Assembly (NCBI GenBank): GCA_907164885.2 | Contig: OU015496.1 | Span: 184,681,281 to 184,745,280, forward strand | Length of the DNA: 64,000 bases | Direction of reading: 5' to 3' | From: Dolomedes plantarius | Taxonomy: Eukaryota > Arthropoda > Arachnida > Araneae > Dolomedidae | Part shown: piece after piece, positions 54,455 through 64,000 of the stretch | Layout of the letters: every line of letters begins with the position of its first letter | Numbering within the stretch: position 1 is the first letter of the stretch | Notes under the pieces: model-generated | The model's database searches: none | What the model was told of the DNA's origin: nothing | Seen by the model: the letters and a program-made list of their open reading frames with translations, nothing else | Position numbers and translations under genes: made by a program

Positions 54455-55460
54455 CAACAAAAAGGGGCTATTTTCTTTCCTCACTCTTTTACCTTAGCAG
54501 GTTTGTTTGAAACTACGGCTCAAACTTCAATTGCAATGCACTTTTGGATTGGTTAACGTTTTAACTGAATGGTAACGGATATTAAAAATAACAAGGGAAA
54601 AATTAGCTCAATGATTTTACCTATAAATTTAGACTTTATTTTACAATTACACCCCTGGTGATAAAGAAGACAGGGAAAAAACTGGGAGGGGGACACAACG
54701 TCTGATTTAGCGATATTAATAATAAAAATTTATAAAAAAGCAAGTTGTGGTTATATAAGAAAGAAAAGATTTCAGAAGTCGTCTAGCTGTCACTTGCCAA
54801 GGAGCCCTGCCTCTGGTTATGGATAAAACAGGTTTAAAAAATATTCAATTCAGTGTGAGTCTTGAATGTGTTCAAATACTATAAGTTAACTGCAGTTTCT
54901 AAATAATTAAATAAATTCTTGACAGTCTATAACAGAACCAAACACGAAGAAAAGTGTTCTAACCCCTATTTCTTTTAAATAAAAAATACAAAAGCATAAA
55001 TACATTAAAAAATTATCGTATTAAAAATATCCTGAAAAGTATAAAGGGAAAATTCACATAGACAAAAAAAAAAAGATCCATAAAAACCCCAGGAAGCTAA
55101 AAACTTTACGCAATAAAAAAAAATCAAATCTTATTAATATCATCTCTCAAATCTCTAACTACTGATACAAAAAGTTTAAAATGGTACGAACTCGCACTGA
55201 CGCCAGTTTCCACCCAATACACAAGGAAATTCATACATTACAGGTGCAATACACTTTAACAGAAAACAGAATGCGAAGTCCATCAGCCGTAAGAGATTAG
55301 ATATCTTCAAGACATAAACTTCAAGATTGTATCACCGGAAGCCGATTTGCGAAGTTTCAGTTTTCAAAGGCAATAGTTGATTTCAGGTGGAAAACAAAGT
55401 TATCAACAAATACACCTTTCTTGCGGGTGAAGTTATTCTTAAACTCTCACTAAAGAAATA

Positions 55461-55462
<2 letters not shown>
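54455..55462. other. Unassigned AT-rich stretch
   Basis: No feature recognised. Confidence 0.5.

Positions 55463-55529
<67 letters not shown>
55463..55529. repeat. (TA)n(TG)n microsatellite
   Basis: About 17 TA units followed by about 16 TG units. Confidence 0.97.
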
Positions 55530-56473
55530 TGAGTGATGTTATGTTATCCAGAAACTATTTTATTAGACAACGTAATTTGTAGTTAATTGATAGAAAATGA
55601 CAATTTTAAACAAACAAAATACTGTAGTTTAATTTAACTCCTGAGATGCCCAACACGAGGGCAATAAGACAAGCCATTGCAATTTTGGCTGTTCTTGAGA
55701 AGACAGAAGGCCCAACTGACAAACAGCATACAGCAGAGTATACAACAGATAGTGATTTCATTCATATTATCCTCAATTAAATGCCATTTGGAATTAAAAA
55801 AATGGCAATTGAGTGTCTAACAACAGGGTGTTTGAAGAACCAAGAATACTTTCTTCCTGCTTTCGGATGGCCCGGGCCGCAAGAGAAGACTCTTGCTGTT
55901 CTACGGGTTCGTATTAAGGGTAGGCGTGGTTGTTTGCAGCCGTTCGAAATCTGATTTAAGCTGTATATGCCGGTAAGTTTAGAATTCTTGTTACAAAACA
56001 ATCTAACCTAATTTGTAGCCGTTCGGAGTTGGCTTTCAACTGTTGGGGCTGTCTGCTTAGCTCCGACAGTGAACAAAATATTAATGTAGCTCTTTAAGAA
56101 ACCAACCATAACCCTTCAAACCCCATCCTGAGGTCTATTATTTTCAGTGCCGGTTACCCAAACTGTCCCCTCTTCACTGAAATCGTAGATTTCAAAAATA
56201 CCCGATCTTGCCCACAAATCCCAGTGACTTACTTAGGAAAGCGACTCACGCGGTTTCACGCTTGACCTGAGCAGCGCTGTCCGCTGGCAACTTTGACGAA
56301 AATTTACCAGTGATGTGCTACGAGCCGTGGCTGTGAAAAGTTTCCTGGGGAAGCAGCCTGGCTGACCTTATGACTTGATTAGTTTTAAATTGCTGCAGGC
56401 GTTTCTTTCGGCTCCAAGTAGAATGCAGCTTAAATGATACGTACAGCTCGAGGAGCAGCCAGTGACCATGAAT

Positions 56474-56474
<1 letters not shown>
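55530..56474. other. Unassigned stretch with SINE-like fragments
   Basis: TTTGCAGCCGTTCGAAATCTG at 55933 and TTTGTAGCCGTTCGGAGTTGG at about 56015 both resemble the middle of SINE family 2, suggesting two adjacent partial copies on the plus strand. No gene recognised. Confidence 0.4.

Positions 56475-56517
<43 letters not shown>
56475..56517. repeat. Poly(T) run
   Basis: More than 40 consecutive T. No LINE or SINE head is recognisable on the minus strand beside it. Confidence 0.95.
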
Positions 56518-56521
<4 letters not shown>

Positions 56522-56804
56522 CTTTTTCTCAAATTATTTTTGAGCTTATTACGATTCAAGACACAAATGGAATTAATATATCTCCTATCCCCCCCCCCCC
56601 CCCAAAAAAAAAAAAGATTTGTCGTATTGGGGAGAGACACTCATCTGCTATTTTTATAAAACATATAACGTTATTTAATACATATATATAAACGGAACTT
56701 TTTGTAAAAAAATAAATAAATTAATGAGTTCTCCAGCATGCAGGAGCGCCTCTAGGTTAGTAGATATGAGAAGACCTCAGCCTACGAGCACCGGCCTACC
56801 TAGC

Positions 56805-57101
56805 CAGGGCCGCCCAGAGACTTTACGGGGCCTGGGGCAAACTTCTGTTGGGGGCCCCAAGAAATCTGATTAATCGAATAATTTTTTTTCTTTTTTTATT
56901 TATTTATTTATTTTTTTTTTTTTGGGGGGGGGGGGCTTTTTTCGGGAGATTATTTTGAATTTTGAAGTACGGTACAAGTTTCAGAACTTTCTTTCGGAGG
57001 AAATCTAATAAATAATTTTTTAAAAATTTTTTGGGGCCCCTCCGGCAGTTGGGGGCCTGGGGCAAAGTGCCCCAGTTGCCCACCCCCTCTGGGCGGCCCT
57101 G
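56805..57101. mobile_element. hAT MITE type P, copy 2
   Basis: Ends CAGGGCCGCCCAGAG on both sides. The flank TACCTAGC at 56797-56804 and 57102-57109 is a perfect 8-bp duplication. The interior matches 40926-41193 in the same orientation, with longer T and G runs. Confidence 0.93.
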
Positions 57102-57420
57102 TACCTAGCAGTAGGTTTTTGTAAAAATAAATCATCAAAATAGTTCAGTGTTAGTTTAATATTTACTTAGAAATACTTCTTTATATATTAAAATTCTCTT
57201 GAAAAAGTTGCTTAGCTTTCTAAGCTTACAAACTGAAAGAAAGTGAGGGAACAATCTCACTCAAAAACAAAATCACTTTGGTCAGTGCGAGATTGGTTTA
57301 GGGATTTCCTTTGCGTGGGTGGACTCGAATCTTGAACACTGAGTCTGAATTCACCTCTACAGGCTTACGGCACCCTTGTCACCTATTAAAAGTCGTAAGA
57401 TTCCACAGTGGGGGCATCAA

Positions 57421-58365
57421 CAGTGGCGGATCATCGCACAGGCGCAAGAAGCACACGCTTGGCGTTTCCAATTGTCAGAGGCCTTCGAAAGTTAGCAACT
57501 TCAAATAGACATTCTGCGAACCTCAGTCAAAAATACAATCTTCATCGGGATAATTTGCCTTTCGTCGAACGACAAACAGCATAGTATAAGTTTTTGCTGC
57601 CTAATAACTAGCCAAAAAAATTCCTTTTCGAACCGCGATATATCTTAAGTAAACAATAATACAGTCGAACCTCCATATATTAAAGTAGCAAAATGCGCGA
57701 AAAAAATTCGATAAATAGAAATTTCGATATATAGAATTGAGCTTAGTCTTATCATAATTCTCCTAAAAAAAAATTAAAGCAAATTTTCGTATGCGAAACT
57801 ACATTTCTAATTTATATGCGAATCCCATTAAATGAAAATTAATAACTAAAAAATGAATTAATATGAAAGATTTATTGATTACTACATATCTTTAAAAAAA
57901 AACACAATAATGCAGACAGTGGTTACAATGATCAAGGTTACATTCTTAAAAAAAAAAAAAAACTACGAATATCTTTCTGAACAGTTAGTTTTGCGGAAAG
58001 TTGAAAGAAATGTTCGTATTTATTCAGTCCACTAAAAACTTCATCAGGGACATTATCCGCGAATTAAAGTTCACGACGTATTGTTTCAAATGCCAAAGAT
58101 TGGTAGATTTTATTCTAAAGTGGAATAAAATCTCCCAATTTGTCTTGAAAAAAATTTCGATATATAGAGATTTTTTCGATATATAGAAACAATTTTTCTA
58201 TGTAAAGAACGTGGAGATTTGCTAAAGAGTACGATATATAGAAAATTTCGATATAGGGAAGTTCCATATATGGAGGTTCGACTGTATTTATTAATAGTGT
58301 TTCGAACGAAGGGGCTTCAATACTAGATTGCACTTGGAGACCTCCAAATGCTTCATTCGCCACTG
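57421..58365. mobile_element. hAT element with a nested pogo MITE
   Basis: Ends CAGTGGCGGAT and, as complement, CAGTGGCGAAT. Flanks GGCATCAA (57413-57420) and GGCATCAC (58366-58373) form an 8-bp duplication with one mismatch. Without the nested 623-bp MITE and one TA it is about 320 bp and non-coding. Confidence 0.8.
57662..58284 (-). mobile_element. Pogo/Tigger MITE (second family), copy 3
   Basis: Ends CAGTCGAACCTCCATATAT, with TA at 57660-57661 and 58285-58286. The internal hairpin has one mismatch, and the transposase-tail remnant on the minus strand is degraded. It is co-linear with the copies at 25 and 42 kb. Confidence 0.9.
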
Positions 58366-58373
58366 GGCATCAC

Positions 58374-58966
58374 AGTTTAATAATAATAATAATTTTCATC
58401 GAACGGTGCCCAACATAGCAACGAATCCATCCAGATAAGATCCCCGCCGACGATGGTAGGCCATAGCATGCGACCAGCCTACCTACACTAGGTCAGCAAG
58501 CACCCTGCCGCCTCCAGCCTACGCCCAAAGGACAGCGAAATTTAGTAGAAGCCTTTTAGGTCGGCTTAGAAAAAAGCCAAGAGCAGGCTGAAATTTTTCT
58601 TTAAAATTTGGAATAAAATGCTAGTACAAAAATGTTGCAGAGAAGCGAAGAGGAGCCAGAGGCTGAACGGCGACGCGCAGTTAGGAGTGGCGCGACAACT
58701 CGGAGCCGGATAAACATTTGAACAAAGGAAAAAAAAATTAATTTTGAGTATCGAGACAAGGACTATTTAGGAACCAACCATGGCTTAAACTGGTATCTTG
58801 TCAATTTTGAGGGGGAGCAAGTCGGGATCCTGGGCACGTAAGCCAAAACTAAAGTGAAATCAACGTCACGGGGGGCTGCCCACCCTTCCCAAGCCCCCGC
58901 GAATTGGAAAAAGATCCTGTCGAAACGTCGCCCTCGAAGAGAATGGGAAAATGGCAACTTAATGTG
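58374..58966. other. Unassigned, partly GC-rich stretch
   Basis: A short (TAA)n tract at 58379-58392 is followed by CATCGAACGGTGCCCAACAT and a GC-rich stretch. It could be another repeat but no ends were found. Confidence 0.35.
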
Positions 58967-58995
58967 TGTGTGTGTGTGTTGCTGCGACAGCTACT

Positions 58996-59061
<66 letters not shown>

Positions 59062-59062
59062 T
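58967..59062. repeat. (TG)n and (TAA)n microsatellites
   Basis: A short TG tract at 58967-58980 and about 21 TAA units at 58997-59060. Confidence 0.96.
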
Positions 59063-59200
59063 TTAAAAAAAAGAATTTAAAAAAAATTGAGCCGTGGATT
59101 CCAGCGGCCCAGTCGATACGTCAGATTCCCCGGGGGTTGAACCAAACGTCCCATGCCCCATCACATCAATAATCTGTTACCTTAGAAGTGCGCATTAAAG

Positions 59201-59512
59201 CAGTGCTCCCCAACCTTTTAATCGCCGCGGAGTGGTCAATGTTTGATAATTTTACCGCGTCTCGCTGAGGGGGGCTATGATTGCAAATTTAATTCATAAT
59301 TTTGAAATGTTTAATAAACTAATTTAAGATAGTTACAAGATTTCTTCTGTTACAAAGGTATAAATTAGCACAAACCCGACAAAGTCGCACTAACCCGAGA
59401 GAAATACACCACAGTAAATAAAATGGAAATAATTTAATGTTCCTTGGGCGGCCCGGTACCATTTGATCCACGGACGGGTACCAGTCCGCGGCCCGGGGGT
59501 TGGGGACCACTG
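59201..59512. mobile_element. hAT MITE type Q, copy 2
   Basis: Ends CAGTGCTCCCCAACC and, as complement, CAGTGGTCCCCAACC. The flank CATTAAAG at 59193-59200 and 59513-59520 is a perfect 8-bp duplication. Inverted relative to 41202-41501. Confidence 0.93.
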
Positions 59513-59520
59513 CATTAAAG

Positions 59521-60409
59521 AACTATCACTTGTTTCGGATTGCCTTCGATTAATAGCGCCTCTTCTACTGATATTTTATAAGTTTAAAAAAAATTATTTC
59601 AGTTTTTTAATAGGAATTTTGAATCTTGATTAAACTACATTCACTTACAAAACTGTTCTCCAAAAAGAAAAAAAATTAGTAGAATCATAGAAATATTCCA
59701 ATTTTACATACATTGCAATGTTTTGGGGGAAAAGGAAATGATGAAAAGTATTTATTACTTTTGTATTATTTGTAATGAAAGTATTTTCATTTTTAGTTTT
59801 ACACATATTAATAATGAAGAGATTTGGATTTACTACATATATATGTTCAGTAGAATTCGTTTACTTTTTTTGCACTTGTGAGCTTCAAAGCGTTTCAAAA
59901 ACTTGGAACCGAAAGCTGTTGCCTACTAGGTCTATGCATCAGAGCCAGCACTGTTCCAGTGCCATGAAAGAGACTTCTAACGATTGGCAAAGGTTGCCTA
60001 GATACCGTGGGTTATTTATAGATGTCATTTGGTTATTAACGCAGTATGGTGTATAGTACAATGCAGTTAAGTATATTATATATTTTATGAATTGAAATAA
60101 ACCCTTCTGAAACTTATAAATTGACATCAAAGTTCATAAAGAGCCTCTTCTACCAATCAGCGAGTATACGTGGAATTCAGTACACGCACTGGAATAATAT
60201 GCATGCATGGGATAACACCATAAGGATAGATTCCATTTACAACAGCTTCAAAAGTTGACGCATTTATATGCAAAAAGGAAAACCGCAAAGAGTCTAATTT
60301 AGTACACGCATTTCGTTGTAGCCGAACAACAGGTCCTAAGACCACATGTTATGTGGCAATAAAAATACATTTTTCCCCATTGCATTTTTTTGAACCCATT
60401 ACAAATAAG
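59521..60409. other. Unassigned AT-rich stretch
   Basis: No feature recognised. Confidence 0.5.
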
Positions 60410-60417
60410 CTACGCAT

Positions 60418-60560
60418 CACGGGTTGCCAACCTATGGGTCGCGAAACCCGCGGTATTTTTTTTTAATGCATTTCCTTTACTTACACAAATGTGACGGGTG
60501 TCAGAGGTTATTTGGCTATCAGAAGAGGGTCGTGACTTTCAAAATGGCTGGAAAACACTG
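60418..60560. mobile_element. Probable short hAT MITE
   Basis: The left end CACGGGTTGCCAACC and the right end, complement CAGTGTTTTCCAGCC, are similar. CTACGCAT and CTAAACAT flank it with two mismatches. GGGTCGCGAAAC and its partial complement GGGTCGTGAC lie inside. Confidence 0.55.
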
Positions 60561-60568
60561 CTAAACAT

Positions 60569-61139
60569 AGAAAATTTGCACTCATCAGTTAAGCATGGAT
60601 TTAAACTTAGTATTTCGCTATTGGATCACTGTGAGTTCAAATTTTATATTTAGCAGTACATCCTTGGAAGAAAGTTCATCTCAGTATTAGGCGTTAAAAA
60701 TCTTACATTTAAAAATTATTTATTTTGATTCTTAGATGCTTGATTGAAAAACACACACATTGGCATGTTTGTTTTCGCTAAAATTTCCCCATAACTAATT
60801 TTCGGACGTTTCGATCTTTCGACTGATCCATTTCAACGAAAGTTTATCTTTCCATACAGAAAAATACTCATTTATAGGTTAAAAATTCGTAAGATTAGAC
60901 CGAATGAGGTAGTAGTTAATTATTTTTATTTTCAGCAATTTTTATTTTTTGAGGGACTTGCCATTCTACCAATGGACTCGGTTTTAAAGCGAGGGTGTAC
61001 GGAAATTCTTAGCGGATATGTAAATGTATCATGTTGCGAATATCCCATATCTTTATGCATGCAATTATTGTTTTCCATTTTGATGATGGAGCAATGTCTG
61101 TTTCTGGAAATGTGTTTGGAGAACTAAAAAAGTTGTGCT
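60569..61139. other. Unassigned stretch
   Basis: No feature recognised. Confidence 0.5.
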
Positions 61140-61150
61140 CCATGAAAAGG

Positions 61151-61328
61151 TTTGGTTTGGTTTGGAGCGCTACTGTCAATTTTTTGCTACACAAGGGCTA
61201 ATTAGACCGGGACCTACAGTTTAAAGCCGATTCCGAACGGCTAAAAACATCCATGTTAACAGTAGGACTCGAACCCACAGGATCTGAACCGAATGCCAGC
61301 GCCCTAGCCATTCGGCCATCGCCTGGCT
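61151..61328 (-). mobile_element. tRNA-derived SINE (family 2), compact copy
   Basis: The minus strand reads GCGATGGCCGAATGGCTAGG (A box), GTGGGTTCGAGTCCTAC (B box), GGAATCGGCTTTAAACTG and an AACCAAACC-type tail. Flanks CCATGAAAAGG and CCGTGTAAAGG are an 11-bp duplication with two mismatches. Confidence 0.88.
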
Positions 61329-61339
61329 CCGTGTAAAGG

Positions 61340-64000
61340 AAAAATAAAAAATTAAAGCGACTACAAATAATATAAAGACATTACGACAGGAGAATATTAT
61401 CTTTGTCAATGTACATTGACGATGAGTTCACCTCTACGGGGTCCGTATCTCTATCTCAACTGGAATCCAAAAATATGTATAACAGCAAGAAACTCTGTCT
61501 TGCTCTATTCTTCACAACCACCAGCAACGTCTTTATGGAAAAATAAAAGTATTTAAAAACGCATGAATAGGCCACTACTTCATCCCGTGTGTACTTAAGA
61601 ATGACAAATTTTCCCATCCGCGGCACTCAAAACAGGGCAAAAAAAAAAACACCCAGCCCGACTCCCCAGAGCCCCGCGGCAACTGATATTTCACGTCGGC
61701 CGTCCCGTTAAGTGGGGTCCCGCATTTTTTATCCACTTATTCCCGAAAATCTGATGTATCGAATGGCATCCATCTGTCTAGATGAGTGCATGGCATCCAT
61801 CATTCCGGAGTCCTTGACAAGAGAAGTAGCTCTCGGGCTGTCAGCAGACGGAGAAGGAACGGCCGTCTATCGAAGTCGTATCTCCCGTAATCCTTTACAG
61901 CAGCAGATTGGAGACGGAATGGTCTTATCGGGAGCTTGCTTTTGGGGAAAGTTGAGATCTTAATTTATCCTCGCATCCAGCCTCCTTTTACGGCGCTTTA
62001 CAATTAAACCCGAAAACTTGATGAAGTAAATTTATCCGCTAATTTAATCGCAAGCTCATAAATTTATCCGCATAAATAGAAGAGCTGCATTTAGTCATTA
62101 CAGCAGGATAAGGTGATGTTAACTGAAATATTGCCGTGTTGTTGAAGGCGACAAAAATTCTGTCATATTTGTTTGATGGTCGCATGCACACACACGCACG
62201 GATTATTAATTTGTATGTTCGTTACGGGGTATTCTTTTAATAGCGCATACAGATTGGTAGAGTTCTCTGCATCTGCCAGTGATTTATGTCTCTCTGTACT
62301 CTCTACTATGCGTGGATCGCCTCCTCTGGCGGTCCATCAAAGAAAGAGTGGGGGGTCAGCGGGTCAAATGGTGTCGAGTGGGGTCGGGGGACACACCACA
62401 TCAAAGAAATCTTGCGGGCGGGAATGGGGGTGGTTCTAAATACCGTGTCTAATGTTACCGTGACTAATGTGATGACAGGAGTCGGGGAGAGAACTCTGTA
62501 CCAATGTATATGCACCATAACAAGTTATACCTCCACACCAGCCTTCAAAGTCACGGGGCCTTTGAAACCAGATTACGTGGGATTATACTCAACAGTCATA
62601 CAGAGAGAAATGTTATTACGCCTATGCAACATCTTACTTCTACATATATATTGGCTTCATTCGAAATCTTCAGGACGACCGGTTCCCACAAATATCTGTT
62701 TATATTAAAATGCAAGGAAAATCAAGTGCAATTTATTGATCATCAAACACCATTAGTTCCCTACAGGTTCTTTAATGGTTAAAGCACACACTTCATTTTT
62801 TTTCCCAGCTGTAACATCAATTGGGGCTTAGTGGTCCATATGATTGTGGGAAATTTTCAAGTGTAACAGTTTCACGTCTCATAATTTTCCCACAACCTTT
62901 TAAAACCCTTTTTAGTCCTACTACTACTAAAAGCCCTTTAATTAATTTAAAATACAATTATTCATTTATTTCTAATGTAAAATTAAGCTTTCCCTGACCT
63001 TAGCGTCTTTGGCTAGTAACGACCCTGAAAATTATTTTAAAACATAGTTGATTATACCGCATAAAAAGTTTTACCGGGAAAAAAAAGGGTTCTCAAACTA
63101 TTATTCCCAGAAATCCTGAACGTAAGCCAACAGTTTAAAAAGAAGAATGTTAATTGATTGTCTATTCTATTATCGCATTAAGATTCCGACAGACGCAGAT
63201 CAGTTAATATGTACTAAATGTTGTCAGAATTTGTATATTTCCCGATCTCTGTCTCATAACTGTAATTTCCAACAACTGTGGAAGAAAAATTAGCTGAAAC
63301 AACAATGGGACTCGAAAATGACGCGGTCCCGGGAGGTCCACGCCTACAAAAGAAATATGACGTCGATGCTCATTAAATGAGGCGGTCTGTTTATACCCTA
63401 TAGATTACTAAAACGACCAGCGACTAATGACGTCTTATCGCTTTATTCATCATTCTCCGTCCGGAAGGTAGCGAGCGAGCACGTAAGCTTCTAATTACAA
63501 TCATTGGAATAATTCGGGTCTCACAAAAGACCCCCTTGTTTCGAAATAAATACATCCTAGTTCTCCAGCTCTGTAACTATATACGATTTCATTAAGCAGG
63601 GCATAACAGGGTCGGAGAGGAAACGCAAATTAACAAAGCGTTGAGTGAGGTAATCTCCAAGATCACATGCGGGTAAATTATACCATTAAAGAGATAAAGA
63701 GGATTTTTACACTAATCTCATCTTCTCCAAACATCCATGTCCACACAAAATGTAAACAAAGGTGGTTATCCGCGGAGGAATTTTAATAAGCACGGCAGAA
63801 TAAACATGTTCGCGATATCGCCGAGAACAAGTTACACATGATAAGATGCATGATATAAATCCAGGGGGGGGGGGGGAAACATGTCATTCATCTGTCTCTT
63901 TCAAGCTAACGTATTCAAAAAGAACATAAACGCTTCGTTTCTTCATTTGAATGAAAGTACACATTTAACTCTTAACTTCTGCACAATGAAGGGAGTATGT
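61340..64000. other. Unassigned stretch to the window end
   Basis: About 2.7 kb without a supported gene. Open frames at 61712-61963 and 62286-62708 (plus) are of chance-like composition and lack motifs. A G run lies at 63865-63876. Confidence 0.45.

Noticed and set aside
62286..62708. 140-codon plus-strand frame
   Set aside because: Low-complexity valine, threonine and serine composition without domains, and overlapping frames in the same stretch. Probably chance.

Overview
This window is eukaryotic, AT-rich and almost entirely made of repeats. It is most likely from an arthropod, and I lean towards a spider. The two Tc1-type transposases, the hAT fossil of the GTF2IRD2-like kind, and the (TA)n arrays, Helitrons and tRNA-derived SINEs resemble what I know of arachnid genomes. 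I could not test that assignment. I found no convincing host gene, rRNA, ordinary tRNA gene, CRISPR array or bacterial-style operon in 64 kb. The window reads as intergenic or intronic DNA colonised in many rounds by transposons.

Region 1-13.5 kb: a minus-strand Helitron (154-939); a 1.4-kb Tc1-type transposon with an uninterrupted 346-aa DD34E transposase (1222-2630); a broken hAT transposase fossil (2640-3534); SINEs; a Harbinger-type foldback element (4721-4906); an internally deleted Tigger/pogo element with a SINE inserted at its edge (7187-8317); a short Helitron (9340-9818); and a 418-bp TA-flanked element (10397-10814).

Region 13.5-24 kb: a decayed Tc1 element (13581-15782) split by a 1,014-bp solo LTR (13891-14904); a probable second solo LTR (15844-16176); a second Tc1-type transposon with a nearly full-length DD34E ORF lying in (TA)n DNA (16267-17821); and a 5.7-kb LTR retrotransposon on the minus strand (18138-23876). 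That last element has two almost identical 597-bp LTRs, a primer-binding site and a polypurine tract. It has one intact 634-aa gag-like ORF but no visible polymerase, so it looks like a young non-autonomous element that borrows its enzymes.

Region 24-36 kb: a SINE whose promoter is split by a pogo MITE, a pogo/Tigger MITE (first of three copies), a hAT MITE with perfect 8-bp target duplication, a 189-bp tandem duplication within a longer diverged repeat, more SINEs and a reverse-transcriptase fossil (35280-36012).

Region 36-64 kb: a damaged second copy of the 16-kb Tc1 family, two hAT MITEs head to tail sharing one target-site duplication (40918-41509), more pogo and hAT MITEs, a second copy of the large Helitron, a Tigger element with a hAT MITE and a SINE nested in it (50355-52107), a second Harbinger foldback, a TTAA-flanked piggyBac-like element (53725-54454) and a hAT element containing a pogo MITE (57421-58365). 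The last 2.7 kb show nothing I can support.

The elements show how the locus grew. Cut-and-paste transposons inserted at TA, TTAA, TWA or 8-bp sites. SINEs and LTR elements then inserted into them. (TA)n arrays repeatedly served as landing sites. Because target duplications are intact in many cases, the order of insertion can be read directly.
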